Assembly: GCF_900639865.1 (NCBI RefSeq)
Contig: NZ_CAAAHX010000008.1
Location: forward strand, 62,001 to 126,000
DNA: 64,000 nt
Reading direction: 5' to 3'
Source of the DNA: Legionella gresilensis
GTDB lineage: Bacteria > Pseudomonadota > Gammaproteobacteria > Legionellales > Legionellaceae
A program made the translations under genes and the position numbers. Positions 16,650 through 25,331 of the stretch are shown here, piece after piece. Below the pieces are notes generated by a model, which worked only from the letters and a program-made list of their open reading frames with translations, had not been told where the DNA came from and ran no database searches. Positions within the stretch are counted from its first letter, which is position 1. The number at the start of each line of letters is the position of its first letter.

Positions 16650-18932
16650 TTATCTGACTGAAGTTTTAAGCGGCAGAGCATCTGGTGAGTTATCACTTAA
16701 ACCTTTTTTAAGCGGCAACTCATACTGATATTGAATAAAAGGAGCAATATTTTTTAAATAACTTTGTATGGTTTTTATTGTAGGAGAAAGATTATCTAGG
16801 CCGTCTGGGTAATTACTTGCCTGAAATTTATTAATTATGTCATTAATAACTTTCTGTGGCTCCAAATCATCATAACCTTTGCCAGTAGTATAAACCCATT
16901 CTTTAAGGATATTGATTAGATCTTTAATTAATTTTTTCTCGCATGGTGCTACTGATAAATTATGAAATGATAAACTATTTTGTATTGAGTCTTGTAATAC
17001 GATTAGATTTTTCATTAAGGAAAAATCTTCCACCATTAAAATGTAATGACGTAAATTAATTGAGGGATGTAAGCTAATTAATTCTAGCAATGATTGGTGA
17101 GCAGACTTATCTCCTAATCTATAGGCATTAAGGTAATATTGAGCGACTTGTTCAATTTTATCCTCCCCTATACTTTTAGTTGCTACTTCAGAAAAAAGCT
17201 CTCCACACACTTGTTGGAAATTAATATCCATAGAATATAAAAAATAGGGTTTAAGAGCTAATAAACTAACTATATTAACTTTAGTCTCATCAGGAATTGA
17301 TACTACGGGTATTTGTAATATATCTTTAATTAAATATGAAAAAGCATCGTTGTTGCGCTGCTCAAAAGCAAAGATTAGCAGTGCCGGATCGGAATAAAAT
17401 TCTTGCTTATTATCATTGAGCTTTAGCAATAACTCTAATATATCAGGCATATCTTTTTCGATTACATACTTAATTAATTTAGTATCAATTTTGGCGCCAT
17501 TTTTAACGAGCAGCTCAATTGCTTCTTCATTACCATGTTTCACTGCATACCATAATGGTGTTTTACCTGACTTATTTTCTTTATTTAATATTTCTTTACT
17601 GCAGTAAGGCATTAATATTTTAATTAATTTAGTATTATCAGATTTTGATGCAAGCAATATTGGGTAATTATTATCCTCGTCTGGCAACTGTTGCGCACCA
17701 TGTGTAAGTAAAATAGTTGTATATTCTGCTATTTGTGAAGGTTTTTGCTTACTTAGCAAAAGCATATGTAGTGGTGTTTTACCGCTTTTATTTTGTACAT
17801 TAATTATAGATTGATAAAGCTCGATAGCATTAACAAGATGCTTAATCTCGGGGAAGCTACTCTCAATTGTATGTAAAACAGTATTATTATCCTTATCTCT
17901 ACTTTGATTAATAATGTTTAAATTAACTACTTTTAACTCAGACTGCCAACCTTCAATCTTTTCAAATAGAGAAAAATTACCCTGTAAAATGTCGGAATTT
18001 TTAAGATATTGTAATTTGATAAATAACGCTTCAAGCGATAACTGGCCTGTAAAATAATCGTCGATAGCTTTTAAAAGAATCCCTCGTAAGTCTTGATCAT
18101 GAACGTTATCCTCTAAAATTTGTAATTCTAATTTTTTTACCTCTTTTTCGACTTCTTCAATTAACTTTCTTTCTTCAGGTAAGTAACTAAATTGATTGAT
18201 TAAAAACGATCTTTTTATACCTGTTATTGGATCTTCCTCAAAAGCTTCAAACAAAAATTCAGCAAGTTCCATAAAACCTGCCTCTGATGCAGGAAATGTT
18301 TTAACGCCATCAGGTTCATTTGAATCATAAATTTCAATAACGCCAGTTTCTTTATTATATAATCCTCCTACGCTATGTTTTACCCCCGAAAATTCAATTA
18401 ATCGACCTGAGACGAGTATTTCGGGGATTGCTTTAGATAGAATATCTTTATCAAATAAAATTTGAGCTTCAGATATATAATGGGAGTTAGATTTTCTTAC
18501 AATATATGCAGTTGATAAAAATTTTACATTTTTTTTATTAATTTCTAATAAACGTCCTTGAAAATTATATAAACCAAATATATATTGCATATCAGATAAA
18601 GCTTTATGGAGGTTTTCATCGCTGAAAGACACAGATTGACTGTCATCCTCATATTTATCAGCAAATTTATTTAATTTTGTTCTTATAAAGAAAAGAAAAC
18701 TATGAAAATCCTCATTCGATTTATTTTGAGCGCGAAATTCAAGCCAAGCGACCGTTAAACCAAAGCAAATGCCATCATCTTTTATTTTATTGCGAAATAA
18801 TTCCAAAAATTTAATAGTTTCTTCATCAAGTTTTTTAATAAAGGCAGATTTATCAAGTTTTTTATCAAGAATTTTAGCTACCCTATTATAGGCTTTAATC
18901 AACTTAGATTGATGAATTTTCTCGAAGGGCAT
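16650..18932 (-). CDS. Ankyrin-repeat protein with a YopT-like cysteine-protease motif, putative effector
   Basis: A 760-residue protein without a signal peptide. The N-terminal part (about 40-245) has the spacing of a papain-like C58 (YopT/AvrPphB) protease: Cys56 in GICFGLTVAW, His186 in KHSVGGLY and Asp203 in IYDSNEPDG. A charged, probably coiled segment follows (about 255-330), then four to five ankyrin repeats (about 346-510; SGKTPLHMLL, KSGKTPLWYAVKHGNEEAI). The helical C-terminus has a polar tail. Ankyrin proteins with protease-like domains are known among Legionella effectors, so host delivery is plausible but inferred. The gene is AT-rich, stands alone and is bracketed by copies of a methyltransferase gene fragment. 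A TATACT box lies about 40-50 bases upstream of the start. Confidence 0.75.
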   Translation of the reverse strand: MPFEKIHQSKLIKAYNRVAKILDKKLDKSAFIKKLDEETIKFLELFRNKIKDDGICFGLTVAWLEFRAQNKSNEDFHSFLFFIRTKLNKFADKYEDDSQSVSFSDENLHKALSDMQYIFGLYNFQGRLLEINKKNVKFLSTAYIVRKSNSHYISEAQILFDKDILSKAIPEILVSGRLIEFSGVKHSVGGLYNKETGVIEIYDSNEPDGVKTFPASEAGFMELAEFLFEAFEEDPITGIKRSFLINQFSYLPEERKLIEEVEKEVKKLELQILEDNVHDQDLRGILLKAIDDYFTGQLSLEALFIKLQYLKNSDILQGNFSLFEKIEGWQSELKVVNLNIINQSRDKDNNTVLHTIESSFPEIKHLVNAIELYQSIINVQNKSGKTPLHMLLLSKQKPSQIAEYTTILLTHGAQQLPDEDNNYPILLASKSDNTKLIKILMPYCSKEILNKENKSGKTPLWYAVKHGNEEAIELLVKNGAKIDTKLIKYVIEKDMPDILELLLKLNDNKQEFYSDPALLIFAFEQRNNDAFSYLIKDILQIPVVSIPDETKVNIVSLLALKPYFLYSMDINFQQVCGELFSEVATKSIGEDKIEQVAQYYLNAYRLGDKSAHQSLLELISLHPSINLRHYILMVEDFSLMKNLIVLQDSIQNSLSFHNLSVAPCEKKLIKDLINILKEWVYTTGKGYDDLEPQKVINDIINKFQASNYPDGLDNLSPTIKTIQSYLKNIAPFIQYQYELPLKKGLSDNSPDALPLKTSVR

Positions 18933-19013
18933 AATAAATCAATTAGAAAAAAATATATACAAGTATAGCATTTTTTAATTAACTTAATAATTTGCAAATT
19001 AAAGAAACTTCCT

Positions 19014-19110
19014 TTAAACCATGAAATTTACTTCGCTGTTCCTCTAAAAACAAAATAGGCGTCCTAGATAATAAATTTATATTTAACCGCAGCAGTTATA
19101 ACACAGCAAG
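19014..19110 (-). pseudogene. Remnant of a duplicated methyltransferase gene 5' end
   Basis: Aligned base for base at a constant offset of 2540, this stretch matches 16474-16570, the first codons of the YafS-like methyltransferase. The longest matching blocks are ATGAAATTTACTTCGCTGTT and CCTCTAAA as read on the plus strand. In the minus-strand frame it still reads NLLSRTPILFLEEQRSKFHG against NLLPRTPILSLEEQRSKFHA in the intact gene, but the start codon region has decayed and the homology ends after about 30 codons. It lies directly upstream of the ankyrin gene. Confidence 0.8.
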
Positions 19111-19246
19111 CTCATACCAGCTTAGCTCGTTAAGTTCTGTTAATATACTAAATTATTAGATTTATATATTAACAATATAGTTGAAATTTGCATATTTTGA
19201 ATAATTTACGTACAATACTAACTAAATCCCCTATCCTTTAACCAAT

Positions 19247-19987
19247 ATGCCTAAAGAAAGCCCAAACCTAAATAAAGTTACCATGGAAGCCAACGGAAAA
19301 ATTGGAGGCTATAGCTTTCAGCAAGATAGTATAAGTAATCAACTTGCCTTTGCCTTTGGTGGCCCCGATGGCGAAAAAGAAGCAGAAAGAATATTTAGGG
19401 AAGCTCAAGAAAATTTTCCGCAACCAGTACAGATGAGAGAGAGAAAAGCGTTTATTGAGGAGGAGGTAAGGAAAATAACTCGCCGACTAGACGAAGATTT
19501 TCGCAAGGGTTTAAGTGAGATATTTGATTTTGGAAAAATAAAAGACAAGCCGCCATCATCTCAAGACATAGAAGCTTTAAATGCTAGTGCTATTGCACTG
19601 ATGAAAAACTTAGGATTAAATATTGATCCAGACAATGTTAAAACTCACTACGATGCAGGGCCACCTCAGTTATTTCAAATTACTTTTATTATTAAGCCGA
19701 CGCTTAATCTTACCAACAATGAATCCAGTATCAATAAATTGGCGAATTTATATGCAAATAATTGTGACTTAAAAACGCGAGAAGAATTTAATAGTTCCTG
19801 GAAGGACCATGTCCAGAACGCCAAATCAGGCGGGCCTAAAATGTCTAAAGAGGAATTTTCTAAAGTCGCAGATGAATCATTCAGGGAAACTTTAGCGCAA
19901 CGGCAAGCAGCCAAACAAGATGCTAATGTTAAAATGGATAGCGTAGAAATGGATGATTTAACCCGAAGTAGTCCTAAATTAAATTAA
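19247..19987 (+). CDS. Hypothetical protein, possible effector
   Basis: A 246-residue, strongly hydrophilic soluble protein that I do not recognise. It has no signal peptide and no membrane segment. The N-terminus is short and polar, a helical charged region follows (KEAERIFREAQENFPQP and ERKAFIEEEVRKITRRL, residues 45-85), and a central section (about 130-150) looks like beta structure. The tail is rich in Lys, Asp, Glu and Ser and ends in SSPKLN. A polar tail with a hydrophobic residue near the end is a feature of many Dot/Icm substrates, so export is possible but unproven. It is divergent from the ankyrin gene and precedes pilB. Base composition is similarly AT-rich. Confidence 0.6.
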   Translation: MPKESPNLNKVTMEANGKIGGYSFQQDSISNQLAFAFGGPDGEKEAERIFREAQENFPQPVQMRERKAFIEEEVRKITRRLDEDFRKGLSEIFDFGKIKDKPPSSQDIEALNASAIALMKNLGLNIDPDNVKTHYDAGPPQLFQITFIIKPTLNLTNNESSINKLANLYANNCDLKTREEFNSSWKDHVQNAKSGGPKMSKEEFSKVADESFRETLAQRQAAKQDANVKMDSVEMDDLTRSSPKLN

Positions 19988-20197
19988 TTTGTAAAATTCA
20001 CATCTTTTTGTGTTTATTATCACAATTTAATATAATTTCTTTACTAGCACCTATCCTTTCCTTCCCAAAAACCAAGTAAAATATAATAAATAAACCCCTA
20101 AGTCCTTATTTTTATTCTATATCTTTTATTTTTTTAATGCACTCTAACATAATTATGTCTAAAATTAACCTTAGGATTATAAAAAACCAACTACGCT

Positions 20198-21919
20198 ATG
20201 ACAGCAACAGCAGAAGACCAGTCCTTGCAAGGAATTGCCCAATTAATGGTGCATGAAAATCTTCTAGATAAGGTTAAGGCCTTAGAGTATCAGCATATTG
20301 CACAAAATAATCGACAAACATTGCTGCAATACCTTGTATCTAATCATATTTTAGAAGCGAATAGAATAGCCTTAATTATCGCCCAAAACTTTGGTGTACC
20401 TTTATTAGACTTAGACAGCATCGACCCAGATATTATTCCAATTTCCCTTGTTAACGATAAATTAATTGGTCGTCATTGTATTATCCCTCTATATACGCAT
20501 GGCAATCATCTATATTTGGCAACTGATGATCCAAGTAAACAAACGGCGTTAAAAGAAGTCCAATTTCATACTGGCTTACATACGAATGCCATTGTGGTTG
20601 AAACAGATAAATTAGCTAAATTAATTGATAAATTTCTATATGAGAAGGAAAGTGAAGGGTTAGCCAGCTATGGTGCTAGCGATGATGGCTATGAAGGTAT
20701 AGAAATTAATTCAGGTGAAGAAGAACCCGAGGAGAATACTCTTAAACAAGAAGATGCGCCCATTGTCAGATTCGTTAATAAAATTATTATAGAAGCTATT
20801 AAAAAAGGTGTTTCTGATATTCATTTTGAACCTTTTGAGAAAGATTATCGTATCCGCTATCGTTTAGATGGTATTTTAACAGAAGTAGCAATACCGCCAG
20901 CTAGTTTAGCAAGCAGGATAACCTCAAGAATCAAAGTCATGTCTAATTTAGATATCTCAGAGAGACGTGTCCCCCAAGACGGACGTTTCAAAATGAGATT
21001 ATCTAAAACACGATCCATTGATTTTAGAATTAGTACTTGTCCTACGGTGGGCGGTGAAAAAGTAGTTATGCGTATTCTAGATCCAGGCGCTACCAAACTT
21101 GGTATCGAATCCTTAGGTTTTAATCCTATTCAAAAACAACATTTTTTACGGACTATAGAAAAGCCACAAGGCATGATTCTAGTTACAGGTCCAACGGGTA
21201 GTGGTAAAACAGTTACGCTTTATACGGCCTTAAATCTACTTAATACAAAAGAGGTAAATATCTCCACTGCCGAAGATCCTGTAGAAATTAAACTCCAAGG
21301 GATTAATCAGGTCAATATTAACCCTAAAGCCGGATTAACTTTTTCTGGCGCCTTAAGAGCCTTCTTACGTCAAGACCCAGATATTATCATGGTTGGGGAG
21401 ATAAGAGACTTAGAAACAGCAGAAATTAGTATTAAAGCCGCACAAACTGGACACCTAGTTTTATCTACCTTGCATACTAACAGCGCTGCAGAAACGTTAA
21501 CACGTTTGAGTAATATGGGCGTTCCGTCTTTTAATATTGCAAGCTCTGTAAGTTTAATTATTGCACAACGTTTAGCGCGGCGTTTATGTGATCAATGCAA
21601 GTCAATTCGGGATGATTTAACACCCCAAAGCTTAGTTGAGCTAGGATTTAGCGAAAAAGAAGCACAAAGCATTCAACTATATAAAGCGACGGGATGTCAT
21701 TATTGTTCAAATAAGGGTTATAGAGGGCGAATTGGCCTTTTTGAAATTATGCCGATGTCAAAAGAAATTGGTAAAGTTATCATGTCTGGCGGTAATTCAT
21801 TTGATATTTTACGTCAAGCTCAAGCAGAAGGATTAACAACAATTTATCAGGCTGGGCTTGAAAAAATTAAAGAGGGTGTTACAACACTTGAAGAGGTCAA
21901 TCGAGTAACGATTGAGTAA
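20198..21919 (+). CDS. pilB: Type IV pilus assembly ATPase PilB
   Basis: The cytoplasmic hexameric motor that drives pilin polymerisation. It has 573 residues. The N-terminal MshEN-type domain (about 1-150) is followed by the GspE/PilB core with Walker A GPTGSGKT near residue 332, the Asp box (VNISTAEDPVEI), Walker B (DPDIIMVGEIRD) and the His box (TGHLVLSTLHTN). A four-cysteine zinc site CDQCK ... CHYC lies near 465-505. Length is normal for the family. It heads the pilB-pilC-pilD operon; pilC starts six bases after its stop. Confidence 0.97.
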   Translation: MTATAEDQSLQGIAQLMVHENLLDKVKALEYQHIAQNNRQTLLQYLVSNHILEANRIALIIAQNFGVPLLDLDSIDPDIIPISLVNDKLIGRHCIIPLYTHGNHLYLATDDPSKQTALKEVQFHTGLHTNAIVVETDKLAKLIDKFLYEKESEGLASYGASDDGYEGIEINSGEEEPEENTLKQEDAPIVRFVNKIIIEAIKKGVSDIHFEPFEKDYRIRYRLDGILTEVAIPPASLASRITSRIKVMSNLDISERRVPQDGRFKMRLSKTRSIDFRISTCPTVGGEKVVMRILDPGATKLGIESLGFNPIQKQHFLRTIEKPQGMILVTGPTGSGKTVTLYTALNLLNTKEVNISTAEDPVEIKLQGINQVNINPKAGLTFSGALRAFLRQDPDIIMVGEIRDLETAEISIKAAQTGHLVLSTLHTNSAAETLTRLSNMGVPSFNIASSVSLIIAQRLARRLCDQCKSIRDDLTPQSLVELGFSEKEAQSIQLYKATGCHYCSNKGYRGRIGLFEIMPMSKEIGKVIMSGGNSFDILRQAQAEGLTTIYQAGLEKIKEGVTTLEEVNRVTIE

Positions 21920-21925
21920 AATTTT

Positions 21926-23146
21926 ATGGATAAAACTAAAACAACAGTTGATACATATCGTTGGGAAGGAGTAAACCGTTCAGGCCAAAAGGTAAGTGGC
22001 TTGATTGAATCCAATAGTATAGCTATTGCTAAAGCTAGCTTAAGAAAACAAGGCATTATTACCAACAAAGTCATTAAAAAACGAAAATCTCTCTTTGACA
22101 AAAAGAATCGAAAGATTACTACTGCTGATATTACCGCCTTTACTCGTCAACTAGCGACTATGCTTAATGCGGGCATACCTCTTATACAGTCTTTTGATAT
22201 TATTGCCCGAGGACAAACCAATCAAAAAGTTAAGACGCTTATTGAAGAAATAAAGAAGGATGTTGAATCAGGACTGACATTAACGGAAGCGTTAAAGAAG
22301 CATCCTAAATTTTTTAATGAACTTTATTATAACTTAGTCGATGCCGGTGAAAAATCAGGATCACTTGATATTATGCTCGCTAAAATTGCTACTTATAAGG
22401 AAAAAATAGAAAGGATTAAGAAGAAGATTAAAAAAGCTCTAACCTACCCTATTGCTGTCATTGTAATAGCCTTTTTGGTAACAGCTGCCTTATTAATTTT
22501 TGTGGTGCCGCAATTTGAATCACTCTTTAAAGGTTTCGGCGCAGATTTACCCGCTTTAACAAGAGGCGTTATTAGTTTATCTGAATTTTTTCAAGCTTAT
22601 TGGTATATCATCTTTGGTGTCATTGGCATCGCTATTTTTGCTTTTATCCGGGCAAAAAATACTTCTCCACAGTTTGCTCATACCATTGATCGGCTAATGC
22701 TTAAATTTCCTATTATTGGGACTATTTTACAAAAAGCAGCTATTGCCCGTTTTGCACGCACATTATCAATAACATTTGCAGCAGGACTACCTTTAGTCGA
22801 TGCTTTACGTGCGGTTGCTGGCGCAACGGGTAATATTCTCTATGCGCAAGCAACAGATAAAATACGAGAGGAAGTTTCCAATGGCCAACAAATACGTGTA
22901 GCTATGGATAATACCCATCTATTTCCAAGCATGGTCGTGCAAATGATTGCAATTGGTGAAGAATCAGGTGCATTAGAACAAATGCTTTCAAAAGTAGCTG
23001 ACTTTTACGAGGAAGAAGTTGATAATGCTGTAGATTCCTTAAGTAGCTTAATTGAACCTATCATTATGTCAATATTAGGAATTCTTGTGGGCGGGTTAGT
23101 TGTTGCTATGTACTTACCTATCTTTAAACTTGGCTCAGTGGTCTAA
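21926..23146 (+). CDS. pilC: Type IV pilus inner-membrane platform protein PilC
   Basis: The platform protein that couples the PilB motor to pilin assembly. It has 406 residues, with two copies of the GspF domain (about 65-190 and 270-395), seen as the repeated pattern FTRQLATMLNAGIPLIQSF and FARTLSITFAAGLPLVDAL, each followed by a hydrophobic segment. A third membrane segment is at the C-terminus (IMSILGILVGGLVVAMYLPIF). The stop and the pilD start overlap as TAATG, so translation is coupled. Confidence 0.97.
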   Translation: MDKTKTTVDTYRWEGVNRSGQKVSGLIESNSIAIAKASLRKQGIITNKVIKKRKSLFDKKNRKITTADITAFTRQLATMLNAGIPLIQSFDIIARGQTNQKVKTLIEEIKKDVESGLTLTEALKKHPKFFNELYYNLVDAGEKSGSLDIMLAKIATYKEKIERIKKKIKKALTYPIAVIVIAFLVTAALLIFVVPQFESLFKGFGADLPALTRGVISLSEFFQAYWYIIFGVIGIAIFAFIRAKNTSPQFAHTIDRLMLKFPIIGTILQKAAIARFARTLSITFAAGLPLVDALRAVAGATGNILYAQATDKIREEVSNGQQIRVAMDNTHLFPSMVVQMIAIGEESGALEQMLSKVADFYEEEVDNAVDSLSSLIEPIIMSILGILVGGLVVAMYLPIFKLGSVV

Positions 23147-24015
23147 TGGTGATATTCGATAATCAATTTATAGAATTAAACAGTCCTTTATTTTATTTTT
23201 TTATTGCTCTTCTTGCACTCATTATTGGTAGTCTACTAAATGTTATTATTTACAGGCTTCCATTAATGCTAAAACAAGAGCAGTTAGCTGATTGTGCTGA
23301 TTTATTAAATTTACCTGAAGTCAAAGATAAAAAGATTAATCTTTTTATGCCCCGATCATTTTGTCCTAATTGTCATAAAACGATTAAAGCTATTCATAAT
23401 ATTCCTGTCATTAGTTACCTTTTTTTACGGGGTCGTTGCCACTCTTGTCGCTCTTTTATTCCTTGGCGTTATCCCCTAATTGAACTATCCAGTATGTTGT
23501 TAGCTTTATATGCAAGCTGGTATTTTGGTTTTAACCTTTCCTTAGTTTTCGCGTTATTATTTATTTGGATAAATATTTGTTTAATTTTTATTGATCTTGA
23601 CCACCAATTATTACCTGACAGCTTAACTTTACTATTATTATGGCTTGGTTTGATTGCCAATACAGAGAATTTATTTATAACTTTGCCTAATGCCGTATTA
23701 AGTGCCGCTGGCGCTTATTTAGTACTCTGGCTACTAATAAAAGCCCATTATCTCATTACTGGCAAAATTGGTATGGGCCATGGTGATTTTAAATTGTTTG
23801 CTGCTTTTGGCGCATGGTTTGGTTGGACAGCATTACCTTTGATACTTTTATTCTCATCTATCACGGGTACTATTGTTGGTTTAATTTATTTAAATTTAAA
23901 AAAACAATCTAGAAACACACCTATTTCTTTTGGACCATTTCTTTGCTTTGCAGGACTTATTACCTTGTTTTGGGGACAAAAAATCCTTACTTGGTATTTA
24001 AATTACTGGCATTAA
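23146..24015 (+). CDS. pilD: Type IV prepilin peptidase / N-methyltransferase
   Basis: PilD cleaves and N-methylates type IV prepilins and type II secretion pseudopilins. It is a polytopic membrane protein of 289 residues. The cytoplasmic zinc loop with two CxxC pairs (CPNCHK and CHSCRS, residues about 69-105) belongs to the methyltransferase part. The two catalytic aspartates lie in FIDLDHQLLPD and GMGHGDFK. The usual downstream neighbours coaE and yacG are not present here, and the next genes are on the other strand. Confidence 0.97.
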   Translation: MVIFDNQFIELNSPLFYFFIALLALIIGSLLNVIIYRLPLMLKQEQLADCADLLNLPEVKDKKINLFMPRSFCPNCHKTIKAIHNIPVISYLFLRGRCHSCRSFIPWRYPLIELSSMLLALYASWYFGFNLSLVFALLFIWINICLIFIDLDHQLLPDSLTLLLLWLGLIANTENLFITLPNAVLSAAGAYLVLWLLIKAHYLITGKIGMGHGDFKLFAAFGAWFGWTALPLILLFSSITGTIVGLIYLNLKKQSRNTPISFGPFLCFAGLITLFWGQKILTWYLNYWH

Positions 24016-24041
24016 GATACTTATGAAAGAGTTATTTGCCC

Positions 24042-24632
24042 TTAGGTTTTATTACGATGTTTTGCTAAAGCTGAGAAAAACTCAGGTTTATTAAGTCCTA
24101 TTTCTGCAAAGATTTGTGGGACTTTATCCCAGCTATTTTCTTTATCAATACTTTCAACAATAAGGTCAAAGCCTTTTCTCTTATCAGAATCAACGCCCCA
24201 ACCATTAATATAGCAAAGGCCTCGTAAGCGTTTTGCCTCAATATGGCCTAAATTGTCTGCAGCTAACAAATATGCATGAGCTTCTTCATATAATTGTTGT
24301 TGCTGGCGTTTGTTACTAGGGTTTGCAAATAATTCTTCTTGTTCTATTTCCTCGCGAAATTTTCCTTCCTCAAGGAGTTTACTACCTAATAGATATTGTG
24401 CCTCAATAGAATCTAAAGAGGCCGCAGCGCGGTAACACTCATTTACCATGACTTCTGCAAAAGGAAATTTTTTTCTGTTCTTTACAGATTGATAAATTTT
24501 CGCCAAATTCATATACAAACCAATTTCTTTTGCAATTGCTTCATCAGAGGTAGGATTGAGTGCACGATCATGCTTTAAAGCCTTAAGCTTTTTTTTCATT
24601 GATCGGATGGTAAATCGAGTAAAAAAATTCAT
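24042..24632 (-). CDS. Sel1/TPR-like repeat protein of unknown function
   Basis: A 196-residue soluble helical protein. The basic N-terminus (MNFFTRFTIRSMKKKLKALK) is not a clear signal peptide. Helical pairs of Sel1/TPR type can be seen: EAQYLLGSKLLEEGKF, then EAHAYLLAADNLGHIEAKRLRGLCYINGWGV, in which GWGVDSD is typical of Sel1 units. A protein-scaffold role is inferred. The AGGAG ribosome site is well placed. It follows the membrane protein gene by 12 bases, so the two are likely cotranscribed. Confidence 0.6.
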   Translation of the reverse strand: MNFFTRFTIRSMKKKLKALKHDRALNPTSDEAIAKEIGLYMNLAKIYQSVKNRKKFPFAEVMVNECYRAAASLDSIEAQYLLGSKLLEEGKFREEIEQEELFANPSNKRQQQQLYEEAHAYLLAADNLGHIEAKRLRGLCYINGWGVDSDKRKGFDLIVESIDKENSWDKVPQIFAEIGLNKPEFFSALAKHRNKT

Positions 24633-24644
24633 GAATAACTCCTA

Positions 24645-25100
24645 CTAAGTTGGCGGAGGCACAGAAATTAACCAATGCAAGGTATATATCCCACTAATAA
24701 TTAGCACTATAAGAATCAATATTTGCAAAATGACTAATAATGTTTCTTTACTACTGTTTTTCATAACATTTTTTCGGGGACTATCCTCTTCGGGCTTAGC
24801 CAAGCCATACAATTCATTTTCAATGGAATTTGAGGTTAAATAAGCAATAAAAGTAGCTAAAATAGCAGGCAAGAAAAAAATTAAAAAAATAATTGTATGA
24901 GCCCCTATATCTGTAAAATTATAATGTTGTTTAAGGTTTTCACTCCAAATATAAATAAAAGATGGAACATTATAGTTAAGGTGCCAAATTAAATTGGGTA
25001 AAATAAAAAGTGAAAAAATAAGCAACGACAAACCCGCAACTAAGCTAATTATACTTATAATAAATAAAGTTTTATTATGCTGGTATCTATCATATTCCAT
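24645..25100 (-). CDS. Small membrane protein of unknown function
   Basis: About 151 residues from the ATG at 25098-25100 (MEYDRYQHNKTLF). It has three hydrophobic segments: residues about 12-35, 65-88 and a C-terminal one (LLVILQILILIVLIISGIY). The loop after the second contains NSIENELYGLAKPEEDSPR. The frame is open upstream to a TTG at 25184, but that extension runs through an intergenic repeat (25128-25160), so the extension is not believed. No family is recognised. It precedes the Sel1-like gene in the same transcript. Confidence 0.6.
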   Translation of the reverse strand: MEYDRYQHNKTLFIISIISLVAGLSLLIFSLFILPNLIWHLNYNVPSFIYIWSENLKQHYNFTDIGAHTIIFLIFFLPAILATFIAYLTSNSIENELYGLAKPEEDSPRKNVMKNSSKETLLVILQILILIVLIISGIYTLHWLISVPPPT

Positions 25101-25127
25101 AATTTTACCTACAAACTGTAAGTGCTC

Positions 25128-25246
25128 AGCTCCTACCATAAAACGGCCATATTTGGCGCACCTTGCACGAAAATGATAATTCAAAGCCTGTTCCCCCTGT
25201 AAATGGGGGGATACTCACATAGATAGCTATGCTGTGCTTTTTCAGC
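25128..25246. repeat. Two adjoining dispersed repeat boxes
   Basis: On the minus strand, 25160-25128 reads GCGCCAAATATGGCCGTT followed by GTAGGAGCT, a diverged inverted copy of the box at 33119-33168. Next to it, 25214-25246 on the minus strand reads AAAAAGCACAGC then ATAGCTATCTATGTGAG. That second box recurs almost unchanged on the plus strand at 63417-63449 (AAAAAAGCGCAGC, ATTAGCTATCTATGTGAG), and both copies are followed by a GGGGAA plus CTG-rich stretch. These explain the open frame upstream of the membrane protein start. Confidence 0.5.
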
Positions 25247-25331
25247 ATCATTTTTGTGAAACCTGCATCCAAATCTAACCGTTCACCAAGATATTGAAAT
25301 ATCCCCTACTATTACCACAATCCTTAATTAA

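Noticed and set aside
24042-25100. Toxin-antitoxin pair after pilD
   Set aside because: The proteins are larger than typical for such systems; one is a Sel1-like repeat protein and the other a three-segment membrane protein, with no toxin or antitoxin motif.
25101-25184. N-terminal extension of the small membrane protein to a TTG at 25184
   Set aside because: The extension translates a dispersed repeat box, and the ATG at 25100 gives a sensible start.
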